Shown piece after piece: positions 44,933 to 53,742 of a stretch of DNA of 64,000 nucleotides. The DNA is taken from positions 62,001-126,000 of the forward strand of contig CAVZDW010000004.1 in NCBI GenBank assembly GCA_963774155.1, given 5' to 3'. Both the position numbers and the translations under genes were made by a program. Origin of the DNA: DASSUW01 sp963774155 (lineage in GTDB: Bacteria; Actinomycetota; Thermoleophilia; Solirubrobacterales; Solirubrobacteraceae). The stretch's first letter is position 1; each line of letters opens with the position of its first letter. The notes beneath the pieces are model-generated. The model was not told the origin of the DNA and searched no databases. It saw only the letters and a program-made list of their open reading frames with translations.

Positions 44933-45829
44933 TCAATGCCGCAGTTCGCGCAGCGCGGCGGCCAGCGCCACGTCGGCCCGCGCAACCGCCGCCCGCGCAC
45001 GGATGAACGGCCGCCGCGCGTCACGGCGCGTCGCTGACGCGAGCGCGTCGTAGCCCCGCGCGGCGTCGCGCAGGGCGGCCACGACCTGCTCGCTCGCACC
45101 CGGAGCGGCGAACGGGGCGAGCGTGGCCGCCGTGCTCCGGTGCACATCGGCGAGCGCTGTCGCGGCCGCCGGGCGGCGCGTGTCGGCGAGCCTGGCACGC
45201 AGGGCGACGCGGCGGCCGTCGAGCGCTCCAAGCGCCGGGCCGGCCTGCTGGCGGAAGGCGAGCGCCGGTGCCGGGACGAGCGTGCGCGCGCCCTGCGAGC
45301 TGATCGCGTAGACGCCGCCGGTGCAGCCGGCCGCGGCGTCCCAGCCGGCCGGCTGGGCCGAGCAGGCGACCGCGAACGTGCCGCCGGTGGTCGGCACGAC
45401 CGTCACCTGCAGGATGCGTCCCTCGGCGCGCAACGGACCGTAGCTCCACGCGCGCAGGCCGGCGAGCCGCGCGCGCCGCGGCTCCGGCAGCGCCGCCGGG
45501 AGCACGTCGCGCAGGGCGGCGGGCAGGAGCGAGGCGTCGACCGCCGGGCCGTGGACGAGCAGCGCCCGGGCGTCGACGCCCGGGACGGGCGCGTAGGCCT
45601 GGGCGCCCGCCACGGCCGGTGCGGCGTCGGCCGGAGCCCAGCCGTTCTCGAGCTCGATCCGCAGGTCGCCGACGGCCGCCACCACGTTCGCGGCCACGGC
45701 GGGCGGGGCGGGCCGCGCGGCGCCGCCGAGCCCCCAGCCGATCGCGGCCGTGACGACGAGCGCCGCGCCCGCCGCGGCGATCAGGCTCCACGGGTGGCTC
45801 CTACGGACGCTGTCGATGAGGACGCTCAT
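44933..45829 (-). CDS. Membrane-anchored hypothetical protein, 298 aa
   Basis: One N-terminal helix (about 14-36) anchors an otherwise extracytoplasmic protein. Residues 50-180 form a beta-rich domain (VGDLRIELENGWAPADAAP ... TFAVACSAQPAGWDAAAGC, with two Cys in a possible disulfide). Residues 190-298 are Ala/Arg-rich helices that look like a coiled bundle. Not a family I recognise. It follows two other envelope genes on the same strand. Confidence 0.65.
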   Translation of the reverse strand: MSVLIDSVRRSHPWSLIAAAGAALVVTAAIGWGLGGAARPAPPAVAANVVAAVGDLRIELENGWAPADAAPAVAGAQAYAPVPGVDARALLVHGPAVDASLLPAALRDVLPAALPEPRRARLAGLRAWSYGPLRAEGRILQVTVVPTTGGTFAVACSAQPAGWDAAAGCTGGVYAISSQGARTLVPAPALAFRQQAGPALGALDGRRVALRARLADTRRPAAATALADVHRSTAATLAPFAAPGASEQVVAALRDAARGYDALASATRRDARRPFIRARAAVARADVALAAALRELRH

Positions 45830-45831
45830 GG

Positions 45832-46206
45832 TCAGCCGGAGCTGTCGAAGCTCTCGGGCTGCGGCTCGGGCGCTGCGGGCGGCGCCGGATCCGGGGCGGG
45901 CGCCGCGGGAGCCGGCGGGGCCGCCGTCGCGACGGGCTCCGGGCTCGCGGAGGGGGCGGCGACGAGCTGCTCCTCCGGCTGCCGCGCGGGCCGCCGGCGC
46001 TCGGGCCGCGGCGGCCGCGGGAGCGCGGCAGCGGCCTCCAGGCCCGGTGCCGCCGGCGCCACGGCGGTCGCGGGCGGCTCCAGCGGGGCGGCGGACGGCG
46101 GAGCCGGATGGTCGCGGCTGGCGCTCGCGGCGAACGGGATGGCGAGGGCGATGGCGACGGCCGTCACCCAGGCCCAGCGCCGGGCGTGCCTCAGGTGCCC
46201 GGGCAC
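45832..46206 (-). CDS. Proline/alanine-rich exported hypothetical protein, 124 aa
   Basis: Starts at GTG 46206, overlapping the upstream gene by 16 bp. A signal peptide (about 1-29) precedes a low-complexity Pro/Ala/Glu-rich chain with no folded domain evident. Such segments act as wall-spanning linkers. The GC-rich composition makes random long frames common here, but gene spacing and the signal peptide support it. Confidence 0.5.
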   Translation of the reverse strand: MPGHLRHARRWAWVTAVAIALAIPFAASASRDHPAPPSAAPLEPPATAVAPAAPGLEAAAALPRPPRPERRRPARQPEEQLVAAPSASPEPVATAAPPAPAAPAPDPAPPAAPEPQPESFDSSG

Positions 46207-47015
46207 GCGGTCGGCGCCTTCGCGCCGGGGTAGAGGCAGCGGTCCGTGCGGGCGGGAGCCTTGCCACGCCGGATCCGGATCGTCGTGTGCTTGCCGATGA
46301 AGCCGGGGCGCGTGACGCGGACCACGAGCCGCGCGCCGGCCCGCAGCATGCCCTCATAGGACCACAGCCGCGTCACCTTCACGGCGCGCGCGGGAGCGGA
46401 CCGCGGGCAGCCGGGGCCGGTGCAGCTCGCCGAGATCCGCGCACCCTTCGGCGCGCGCACGGTGAGGACCGTGATGCGGGCGCCCCGGCGGGTCAGGTAG
46501 CCCTGGATGCGCACGATCGGCGCGGGCTTCATGAGCTTCGGAGCCGGCGAGGGCAGCGGCTCGGGAAGCGGCGGCGGTGCGGGGAGCGGCACGGGCACCG
46601 GGACGGGCGGGACGACCACCACGGGCGCGGCCAGCACGGCGGCGGTCGGCGCCGACACGGCCCACGAGCGCCCGTAGCGGTCGCTCACGGTCAGCAGCGC
46701 GCGGATCCGCAGGCCGAGATCGTCCGGGGCCGGCGTGTAGGCCCGCTCGGCCGCCGCGTCGATGAAGTCGCAGCTCCACAGCACCTCGGTCTCGCACCGC
46801 AGCCACGAGTAGCTCGCCGTCGTCGGACCGCGTCCGTTCCAGGTCGCGCCGACGGCTTCGAGCCGCGCGCCGACCTCGGCGACGGCCGCGATCGACGGCG
46901 CGCGCGTGATGTCCGGGCCGTCGTCATCCCACTGCGCGGACGCGCCGGCGGGAAGCGCGGCGAGCACCGCCGCCGACGCCGCCAGTCCGATCCACACCCG
47001 CCAAATGGGTCGCAC
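46191..47015 (-). CDS. Secreted hypothetical protein with beta-domains, 274 aa
   Basis: GTG 47015 start and a signal peptide (1-28, ending GASAQ). Residues 35-125 resemble the immunoglobulin-like repeats common in Solirubrobacter surface proteins (GARLEAVGATWNGRGPTTASYSWLRCETE ... YTPAPDDLGLRIRALLTVSDRYG). A Pro/Val-rich linker (about 140-165) leads to a basic beta domain (IQGYLTRRGARITVLTVRAPKGARISASCTG). No enzyme motif is visible. First of three envelope genes on this strand. Confidence 0.68.
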   Translation of the reverse strand: MRPIWRVWIGLAASAAVLAALPAGASAQWDDDGPDITRAPSIAAVAEVGARLEAVGATWNGRGPTTASYSWLRCETEVLWSCDFIDAAAERAYTPAPDDLGLRIRALLTVSDRYGRSWAVSAPTAAVLAAPVVVVPPVPVPVPLPAPPPLPEPLPSPAPKLMKPAPIVRIQGYLTRRGARITVLTVRAPKGARISASCTGPGCPRSAPARAVKVTRLWSYEGMLRAGARLVVRVTRPGFIGKHTTIRIRRGKAPARTDRCLYPGAKAPTACPGT

Positions 47016-47160
47016 GCCTCGTCCCTTCGTCCATGCTGCCCCCGACTTCCTCACCAATGATGCGCTCCTGCGTATACGACCACAATCGGGCAAACGTCCA
47101 GAACCCGGAGGTTCGAATCCGACACCCGCATCCCTGCCGGGCCGCCTAGACTCCGCGTCC

Positions 47161-48423
47161 GTGTCCGGGACCGTGGTCATGAAGTTCGGCGGTACGTCCG
47201 TCGCCGACGCCGAGCGCATCAAGCGCGCCGCGCGGCGCATCGTCGCCGCGCGCGATCAGGGCCACCGCGTGGTCGCCGTCCTCTCCGCGCGCGGGAAGAC
47301 GACCGACGAGCTCATCTCGATGGCCGAGGAGGTCTCGACGACGCCGGACCCGCGCGAGATGGACATGCTGCTCTCCACGGGCGAGCGGATCTCCTGCGCG
47401 CTCTGCGCGATGGCGATCAACGACCTCGGCCACCGGGCGATCTCGCTCACCGGGTCGCAGGCGGGGATCGTCACCGACACGAGCCACACCAAGGCGCGCA
47501 TCCTCGACGTCCGTGCGGATCGCATCCGCTCGGCGCTCGACGACGGGCTCGTGGTGCTGGTGGCCGGCTTCCAGGGCGTCAGCACCGCCAAGGACGTCAC
47601 CACGCTCGGGCGCGGCGGCTCGGACACCACGGCCGTCGCCCTCGCCGCGGCCGTCGAGGCCGAGATCTGCGAGATCTACACCGACGTCGCCGGGGTCTTC
47701 TCGGCCGACCCGCGGATCGTGCCGGACGCCCGCAAGCTGCCGGTCGTCTCCTTCGAGGAGATGCTGGAGATGTCCGCCTCAGGCGCCGGCGTGCTGCAGC
47801 TGCGCTCGGTCGAGTACGCGCGCAACCACGCCGTGCGCATCCACTGCCGCTCGTCGTTCACGGAGGAGCCCGGTACCTTCGTAGTCGGAGAAGAGGAGAC
47901 GATGGAACGCCCGCTGATCACCGCCGTCACCCACTCGCGCGACGAGGCGCGGGTCACGCTGCTCGGCGTCCCGGACGAGCCGGGAGTCGCGGGCCGCATC
48001 TTCACGGCGCTCGCCGACGCCAACGTGAACGTCGACATGATCATCCAGAACGAGCCCGTCAGCGAGGGCGCCGTGGCCGACATGTCGTTCACCGTCCCGC
48101 GCTCGGACCTGCGTGAAGCCCGCGTCGCGCTCGACCCGGTCGTCGCCGCCCACGGCATCCGCGCCGTGGCCGAGGACCCGGAGATGGGCAAGGTCTCGGT
48201 CGTCGGCGCCGGCATGAAGACGCACCCCGGCGTGGCCGCCAAGGTCTTCTCCACGCTGGGCGACCAGGAGATCAACATCGAGATGATCTCCACGTCGCCG
48301 ATCAAGATCTCGTGCGTGGTCTCCGGCGAGGCCGTCGACCGCGCCGTCCGCGCGCTGCACACCGCCTTCGAGCTCGGCGCCGACCAGGTCGAGGCCGAGC
48401 ATCCGTTCGGAGCCCGGGCATGA
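47161..48423 (+). CDS. lysC: Aspartate kinase
   Basis: Product of 420 aa from GTG 47161. Kinase domain start VVMKFGGTSVADAERI, catalytic-loop motifs TLGRGGSDTTAVALAAAV and EIYTDVAGVFSADPRIVPDARKL, then two ACT domains (VTLLGVPDEPGVAGRIFTAL; VSVVGAGMKTHPGVAAKVFS) that usually bind lysine or threonine for feedback control. It phosphorylates aspartate, the first step to lysine (and diaminopimelate), threonine and methionine. A TAGACT box (47147-47152) eight bases before the start suggests a leaderless mRNA. Operon with asd through an ATGA overlap. Confidence 0.96.
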   Translation: MSGTVVMKFGGTSVADAERIKRAARRIVAARDQGHRVVAVLSARGKTTDELISMAEEVSTTPDPREMDMLLSTGERISCALCAMAINDLGHRAISLTGSQAGIVTDTSHTKARILDVRADRIRSALDDGLVVLVAGFQGVSTAKDVTTLGRGGSDTTAVALAAAVEAEICEIYTDVAGVFSADPRIVPDARKLPVVSFEEMLEMSASGAGVLQLRSVEYARNHAVRIHCRSSFTEEPGTFVVGEEETMERPLITAVTHSRDEARVTLLGVPDEPGVAGRIFTALADANVNVDMIIQNEPVSEGAVADMSFTVPRSDLREARVALDPVVAAHGIRAVAEDPEMGKVSVVGAGMKTHPGVAAKVFSTLGDQEINIEMISTSPIKISCVVSGEAVDRAVRALHTAFELGADQVEAEHPFGARA

Positions 48424-49430
48424 GCTACCGGGTTGCCGTCGTGGGCGCCACGGGCGCCGTGGGCACCGTCATGCGGGCCAAGCTGCGCGAGCGCGCGTTC
48501 CCGGCCTCCGAGGTCGTCCCCTTCGCCTCCGAGCGCTCTGCGGGCCGTGAGCTCGACGGCGCGATCGTCCAGCCGCTGAACGACGAGACGATCCAGGGCT
48601 TCGACCTCGCGATCTTCTCCGCCGGGGGCGCGACCTCCGGCGAGTGGGCGCCGCGCTTCGTCGACGCCGGCGCCGTGGTGGTCGACAACTCGTCCAAGTG
48701 GCGGCGCGACCCCGAGGTCCCGCTCGTCGTCTCCGAGGTCAACCCGGAGGCGCTCGAGGACCACAAGGGCCTGATCGCCAACCCGAACTGCTCGACGATG
48801 CAGCTGATGGTGGCGCTCAAGCCGATCCACGACGCCGCCGGCATCGAGCGGCTGATCGTCTCGACCTACCAGTCGGTCTCGGGCACCGGCGTGAAGGCCG
48901 TCGAGGAGCTGGAGACCCAGACCCGCGCGGACCTGGCCGGCGAGCCGCTGCCCGCCCCGCAGGTCTACCCGCACCCGATCGCGTTCAACGTGCTCGGCGG
49001 GGCCGGCAACTTCGTCGACGACCACACCGACGAAGAGCGCAAGATGATGTTCGAGACGCGCAAGATCCTCGGCGACGAGTCGATCGCGATCAACGTCACC
49101 TGCGCGCGCGTGCCCGTCCGCAACTGCCACTCGGAGTCGGTGACCCTGCAGACGCGGGCGCCGCTGGAGGTCGAGGAGGCTCGGGCGCTCATGGCCGCCA
49201 TGCCCGGCCTGACGATGGTCGACCCCTACCCGACCGCGCTGGGCTCCGCGGGTCGTGACGACGTCTTCGTCGGCCGCCTGCGGCGCGACCCCTCGCACGA
49301 GCGCGGCCTGTGCCTGTGGGTGGTCTCCGACAACCTGCTCAAGGGCGCGGCGACCAACGCGATCCAGATCGCCGAGGTCCTGCACGATCGCGGGCTGATC
49401 AAGGTTCCCGCCCACCCCGCCCGCGTCTGA
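48420..49430 (+). CDS. asd: Aspartate-semialdehyde dehydrogenase
   Basis: Product of 336 aa. NADP-binding VAVVGATGAVGTVM at the N-terminus, catalytic cysteine in NPNCSTMQ (about residue 129) and an active-site histidine region in TCARVPVRNCHSES. It reduces aspartyl phosphate, the next step after LysC, and the two genes overlap by 4 bp, the conserved actinobacterial arrangement. Confidence 0.96.
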   Translation: MSYRVAVVGATGAVGTVMRAKLRERAFPASEVVPFASERSAGRELDGAIVQPLNDETIQGFDLAIFSAGGATSGEWAPRFVDAGAVVVDNSSKWRRDPEVPLVVSEVNPEALEDHKGLIANPNCSTMQLMVALKPIHDAAGIERLIVSTYQSVSGTGVKAVEELETQTRADLAGEPLPAPQVYPHPIAFNVLGGAGNFVDDHTDEERKMMFETRKILGDESIAINVTCARVPVRNCHSESVTLQTRAPLEVEEARALMAAMPGLTMVDPYPTALGSAGRDDVFVGRLRRDPSHERGLCLWVVSDNLLKGAATNAIQIAEVLHDRGLIKVPAHPARV

Positions 49431-49446
49431 GCAGCGCGACGGCGGC

Positions 49447-51078
49447 TCAGCAGACGAGCACGGCCCTGATGCGGTTCGCGTCGGCGGTCCATGCGGCTGC
49501 CACCGCGGGCGGGGCGACGTACCGGACGAGGCTGGCGAAGACCTTCAGCTTCAGACACGCGGCCTTGCGCTGGAGCGGGTTGTTCGGGTCGAAGCCGGTG
49601 ACGAGAGCTTGCAGCGACGCGATCAGTTGCGTCTTGACCGTGGCGGGCAGGCGCGTGGAGTCGATCACCTCGCGGATCAGTTGCGCGAGCTGCTCCTTGG
49701 CGCCGAGCACGGTGACAGTGAAGCTCGCGCTCGCTGTGTTGTCCCCTGCGTCGGTCGCGGTGCAGGCGACCGAGGTGCCGCCGATCGGGAACACGCGGCC
49801 CGCGGGCGGCGTGCAGGTGACGGTGCGATCTCCGTCGAGGTCGTCATGCGCCGTCACCGTGTAGGTGACGACTGCGCCGGTCGGCCCGGTTGCGTCGACC
49901 GTGATGGGCCCCGGCACGGTGATCGTCGGCGGCGTCGTACCGCGCGGTGTCGAGTCGCAGGCGTCGCCAATCGCGTCTTCGTCGGTGTCGGTCTGGTCGT
50001 CGTTGGGGTTCTGCGGGCAGTTGTCGGCCGGATCCAGCCACGTGTCGGCGTCGCTGTCACCGAGCACGGAGCGCCAGGCGTTGAGCAGCTTCTGTGACGG
50101 CGTCGTGCCATCAGCCTCCTTCGCGATCCAGCCATCGCGCGTCGTGCTCGTGTGCTCGAGGTCGCCGACGCTGCTCGGAGGGGTGGAATCGGGGTCGAGG
50201 TTGATCACGAGCAGCGGCGTACCGAACGGCGGGTCGGGCGGCTCGCTGTTCTCGGCCAGCGTGAAACCCAGCAGGGGGCAGCTCTGGGCCAGGCCCAGAG
50301 CTTCGTACGCGTAACACGCGCGCTCGAAGAAGTCGTCGCGCTGGTGGATCAGCGCGAAGTAGTTGCTCGTGGGGGTCACGCCAGGTGTCACCCAGCCGTG
50401 CTTGGCATCCGTGAACCCGGCGAACGCCACCACGCGGTGCACCGGGTGCAGCATCCCGATCAACACGGCCTGCCCGGCACCCAGCGACTGGCCGCTGACC
50501 ACGGTCTCCGACCAGTTGGGCTGCGGTTCCGCACCGCTTGTGTCGAGGAACTGCGACCAATCCTCCTCGGGGTAGGCCGCCTCCAGGTGCAGCAGTACCT
50601 TGGTGAGCCGGTTCTCGATGCTGTTCGCCCGATCTACGGCGATGACGGGGGAGTTGTCGACCCCGTCGAGGATCTCCTTGCGCGCGTTGAGCGCGCAGTT
50701 CGGCGGCGAGACCGGCGGCTCCATGTTGGGTCCGCAGCCAGCCGGCGCCGCGATCGGCACCGCGTTGCTGTACGCCAGGACGATCGTGTGATAGCCGAGG
50801 CGTCCGCCCTCGGCGCCGAGCTCGCTCCAGTCCTCCGGAAGGTTGAGCGCGCCCCCGCCGCCCATGACCACGAGGAGCTTTCCGACCCTGCGGTTCGCGT
50901 CGCTTGTGAGCCAGACGTGGTTCTTGCCGCGGGCTGGGTCGATCCCGGCGTCGTTCTCGTTCGCCGCGATCACGTGCGTTGGCGTATCGGCGGCGGTCGC
51001 GTTGGCGGCAAGAACGAAGGACGCGAGGCCGCACAGGGCGACGGCCACGACCGTAGGGATGCTGCGGTGGAAGGCCAT
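49447..51078 (-). CDS. Secreted multidomain alpha/beta hydrolase with calcium-type repeats and HYR domain
   Basis: Product of 543 aa with a signal peptide (1-29) and ribosome site GAGGAG before ATG. Residues 30-300 form a BPSS1187-like or esterase-type alpha/beta hydrolase: glycine-rich VVMGGGGALNL (oxyanion side) and nucleophile elbow VSGQSLGAGQA. A thrombospondin type-3-like calcium motif follows (GDSDADTWLDPADNCPQNP; DQTDTDEDAIGDACD), then a HYR domain (TPPTITVPGPITVDATGP). The tail is a helical FIVAR-like domain (VIDSTRLPATVKTQLIASLQ). It is probably a calcium-stabilised extracellular esterase or depolymerase; substrate unknown. Confidence 0.8.
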   Translation of the reverse strand: MAFHRSIPTVVAVALCGLASFVLAANATAADTPTHVIAANENDAGIDPARGKNHVWLTSDANRRVGKLLVVMGGGGALNLPEDWSELGAEGGRLGYHTIVLAYSNAVPIAAPAGCGPNMEPPVSPPNCALNARKEILDGVDNSPVIAVDRANSIENRLTKVLLHLEAAYPEEDWSQFLDTSGAEPQPNWSETVVSGQSLGAGQAVLIGMLHPVHRVVAFAGFTDAKHGWVTPGVTPTSNYFALIHQRDDFFERACYAYEALGLAQSCPLLGFTLAENSEPPDPPFGTPLLVINLDPDSTPPSSVGDLEHTSTTRDGWIAKEADGTTPSQKLLNAWRSVLGDSDADTWLDPADNCPQNPNDDQTDTDEDAIGDACDSTPRGTTPPTITVPGPITVDATGPTGAVVTYTVTAHDDLDGDRTVTCTPPAGRVFPIGGTSVACTATDAGDNTASASFTVTVLGAKEQLAQLIREVIDSTRLPATVKTQLIASLQALVTGFDPNNPLQRKAACLKLKVFASLVRYVAPPAVAAAWTADANRIRAVLVC

Positions 51079-51169
51079 GCTGTCTCCTCTCGAGAGACAT
51101 GCGGGCGCTTGATCACTACGCGGACGTGCGCCGAGGTCACACTACACCCGGCGGAGCATCATTCATAGG

Positions 51170-51940
51170 TCAGGGCTTCTCGACCGTTGCAGTGTGCTGA
51201 GGGTGCCGAGTCTCAGGGTTCCCGCCGCGTCTGACCTCCAGCCCGTCGAGGATGAGCTCCAGCCCGAACGCGTAGGCGCGCTCGGCGTCATAGGCGCCGC
51301 CCTGCGCTTCGCCGGCCGCGCTCCCGACGCGTGAGGCGAGCGGGTAGTCGTCGGCCGTCACGACTTCCGCGAGCAGCGGCCCGACGGCCTCCCACCACTC
51401 GGCGTCGGGGTCGGGCGCGGGCTCCTGCGCCGCGATCCCCTGGACGAAGCCGAGCACGTGGGTGAGCGCGGCGTCGCGGTCGAGGTCGCTCAGCCCGTCG
51501 AACGCGGCCAGCTCGTGCTCGTACTTGGCCAGCAGCCCCGGGCCGAGCGGCGGCCGCGCCGTGGTCACGCGGGCGGCCCACGGGTGGGCTTCGAAGAGCG
51601 CCCGGTTCTGCGCGGCCACGAGGCGAACCCGCTCGCGCCAGTCGGCCGGGTGGCGTGGGGAGGTCTCCCGAGGCATGGCCAGCCACAGCGCGTCGAGCAT
51701 GAGGTCGAGGAGCTCGGCCTTGCCCGGCACGTACGTGTAGAGCGTCATCGGCGAGGCCCCCAGCCGCCGGGCCACGGCGCGCATGGTCACGGCCTCCAGC
51801 CCGTCGGCGTCGGCCAGGGCGATCGCCGCCTCGACCACGGCGCCGACGCTCAGCCGCGGCCGCGGGCCGCGCGTGCCGCGCGCCTCGCGCCGCCACAGCA
51901 GCGCGAGCGTGCGAGCCGGATCTCCTTCGCTCGTCCTCAA
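51170..51940 (-). CDS. TetR-family transcriptional regulator
   Basis: Product of 256 aa from TTG 51940. N-terminal HTH: LSVGAVVEAAIALADADGLEAVTMRAVARRLGASPMTLYTYVPGKAELLDLM, with the LLWR prefix seen in the TetR_C (tetracycline-repressor-like C-terminal) subgroup. The C-terminal half is a ligand-binding dimer domain. It probably represses itself and the divergent VOC gene through the palindrome between their starts. Confidence 0.88.
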   Translation of the reverse strand: MRTSEGDPARTLALLWRREARGTRGPRPRLSVGAVVEAAIALADADGLEAVTMRAVARRLGASPMTLYTYVPGKAELLDLMLDALWLAMPRETSPRHPADWRERVRLVAAQNRALFEAHPWAARVTTARPPLGPGLLAKYEHELAAFDGLSDLDRDAALTHVLGFVQGIAAQEPAPDPDAEWWEAVGPLLAEVVTADDYPLASRVGSAAGEAQGGAYDAERAYAFGLELILDGLEVRRGGNPETRHPQHTATVEKP

Positions 51941-51944
51941 CTCT

Positions 51945-51955
51945 GTACAGTGTAC
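51945..51955. promoter_or_regulatory. Palindromic operator overlapping two divergent -10 boxes
   Basis: GTACAGTGTAC is an 11-bp palindrome. It contains TACAGT (plus, 51946-51951, seven bases before the VOC ATG) and TACACT (minus, 51954-51949, eight bases before the TetR TTG). Both transcripts would be leaderless, and a TetR dimer bound here would block both. Confidence 0.65.
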
Positions 51956-51958
51956 GGA

Positions 51959-52336
51959 ATGAACATCACCGCGTCCGCCATCTCGCTCAACGTCCGCGAT
52001 CCGGAGGCGTCGGCCGCCTTCGCCGAGGAGCACTTCGGCTTCAGCCGGGCGATGGCCGCCGACGGTTTCGTCTCGCTCGGCCGCCCGGACGCCGGCTTCA
52101 ACCTCATCTACCTGCGCACGGGCCTCGAGACCTTCAAGCCCGAGGCGCTGGCCGGCCACGACGCCGACGGCCTCCTCGTGGCGTTCGTGGTCGACGACAT
52201 CGACGCCGAATACGAGCGCATCCAGCGCGAGGGCGTCGCGATCACGACCCCGCTCGAGACCGAGGAGTGGGGCGAGCGCTACTTCCAGGTCACCGACCCG
52301 TGCGGCGTGGTCATCCAGCTCGTCCAGTGGATCTGA
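51959..52336 (+). CDS. VOC-superfamily (glyoxalase/bleomycin-resistance-like) protein
   Basis: Product of 125 aa from ATG 51959. Paired beta-alpha-beta-beta-beta modules: ITASAISLNVRDPEASAAFAEEHFGF and the C-terminal YFQVTDPCGVVIQLVQW. The usual second metal-site Glu has been replaced by Gln (VIQLVQW), so it may be a binding protein rather than a metalloenzyme. Probably regulated by the divergent TetR protein, whose ligand might also be this protein's substrate. Confidence 0.85.
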   Translation: MNITASAISLNVRDPEASAAFAEEHFGFSRAMAADGFVSLGRPDAGFNLIYLRTGLETFKPEALAGHDADGLLVAFVVDDIDAEYERIQREGVAITTPLETEEWGERYFQVTDPCGVVIQLVQWI

Positions 52337-52426
52337 GCAAAAGCAGGTTTTCGCACGCCCGTAGCGGGGCATCCAATCCCTCGCGAGTTTGCTAGGGCGG
52401 ACTGGGGTACGCACACAAACGAGCGA

Positions 52427-52448
52427 AGAGGGCCCACTCGGGCCCTCT
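52427..52448. terminator. Hairpin terminator between convergent VOC and PLD genes
   Basis: A 9-bp stem AGAGGGCCC/GGGCCCTCT with an ACTC loop, followed by TTCTCCTT. The 90 bp before it hold nothing I can name. Confidence 0.75.
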
Positions 52449-52462
52449 TTCTCCTTAGGGGC

Positions 52463-53710
52463 CTAGAGCTCTCGGCGCGCGAGCTTGAGCGCCGACTCGG
52501 TCGCCCGCTGGAACGGGCCGCGGCCCTTCCAGCGGTCCGGGTCGATGCGGTCCGCGTGCTCGAGGTCGCGCTCGAACTGCTCGGTGAGCTCGGCCGCGAA
52601 CGCGTCGGAGACCACGCACAGCGTCGCCTCGTCGTGGAGCTGGAACGAGCGGTTGTCGAAGTTGACCGACCCGACGGAGGACCACGCGCCGTCGACCACC
52701 ATCGACTTCGCGTGCAGCATCGTCGGCTGGTACTCGTGGATCTCGATGCCGCACTCGACGAGCTGGTCGTAGCTCACGCGGCCGGCCACCCAGACCGGCG
52801 GCTTGTCGATGTTCGGCCCGGGCACGAGGATCCGCACCCGGACGCCGCGCTCGGCGGCGTCGCACAGCGCGTCGATGAACGCCGGGCGCGGGACGAAGTA
52901 GGCGGCCGTGAGGTCGAGCGTCTCGCGGGCGGCGGCGATCGCGAGGTAGTACAGCGCCTCCACGTTCGTGTCGCCGACCCCCGCGCTCGAGCGGACGACC
53001 ATCATCGGGCCGCCGCCGTCGCTCTGCGGGATGTCCGGGAGGTAGCCGTCGCCCACCAGGACCTCGCCGGTGGCCTCGAGCCAGTTCTCGGCGAAGGCGC
53101 CGACCAGCCCGCGGACCACCGGCCCGCGCACGCGCACGTGGGTGTCGCGCCAGTGGTCGGGATCCTCGGCGTCGCCGGTCCATTCCTCGGCGATGCCGAC
53201 GCCGCCGGTCAGCCCCACGGTGCCGTCGGCCACGAGGATCTTGCGGTGGGTGCGGTTGGCGATCCGCCGCGCCGCGTACGGCTTCGGCGGCCGGAACTTC
53301 GTCACCCGCACGCCGGCGTCCGTCATCCGCTCCACGATGTCGCGCTCGATCTTCAGGCCGCCCACGGCATCGATGATCACGTTGACCTCGACGCCCGCCT
53401 GCGCCCGCTCGCACAGCGCGTCGGCCACCTCCGTGGCGATCTCGCCCCGCCAGTACACGTAGGTGAGCAGGCAGAGCGTCTTCTCCGCGTTGCGGATCGT
53501 GTCCAGGTAGCAGGGGAAGATCGCGTCGCCGTTGATCAGCAGCTCGACCTCGTCGCCCCACGAGATGGGCGCGGCGGTCAGCGCCTCCGCCGCGCGCAGG
53601 AAGCCCTCGTCGCGGACGTCGAGCTCGTCGGCGCCGTAGAGGTCGTAGCCGTGACCGCTCTCGCGCCGGTGGCGGAGCGACTCGGTGGCGTACCGCGCGG
53701 CCAACGCCAC
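52463..53710 (-). CDS. Phospholipase D family / cardiolipin-synthase-like protein
   Basis: Product of 415 aa if started at GTG 53710 (MALAARYATESLRHRRES); other starts are possible. Two PLD HxKxxxxD motifs: THRKILVADGTVGLTGG and LHAKSMVVDGAWSSVGS. Each half contributes one active-site His, as in cardiolipin synthases that join two phosphatidyl groups. No clear membrane helices, unlike the E. coli ClsA form. Directly downstream of the succinate dehydrogenase genes, 32 bp after the SdhE stop. Confidence 0.87.
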   Translation of the reverse strand: MALAARYATESLRHRRESGHGYDLYGADELDVRDEGFLRAAEALTAAPISWGDEVELLINGDAIFPCYLDTIRNAEKTLCLLTYVYWRGEIATEVADALCERAQAGVEVNVIIDAVGGLKIERDIVERMTDAGVRVTKFRPPKPYAARRIANRTHRKILVADGTVGLTGGVGIAEEWTGDAEDPDHWRDTHVRVRGPVVRGLVGAFAENWLEATGEVLVGDGYLPDIPQSDGGGPMMVVRSSAGVGDTNVEALYYLAIAAARETLDLTAAYFVPRPAFIDALCDAAERGVRVRILVPGPNIDKPPVWVAGRVSYDQLVECGIEIHEYQPTMLHAKSMVVDGAWSSVGSVNFDNRSFQLHDEATLCVVSDAFAAELTEQFERDLEHADRIDPDRWKGRGPFQRATESALKLARREL

Positions 53711-53742
53711 GCCCAGCCCGGCGGGCCAGGCAAAGCGAGCCC

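Noticed and set aside
47098..47138. A tRNA-like T-arm (GGAGGTTCGAATCCGACACCCGC) just before lysC
   Set aside because: The T-stem has two mismatches and there is no matching 5' acceptor, D-arm or anticodon arm within 90 bp upstream. At most a relic; not annotated as a tRNA.
52337..52426. A riboswitch in the gap after the VOC gene
   Set aside because: No consensus pairing could be found and it lies between two convergent gene ends, with only a terminator.
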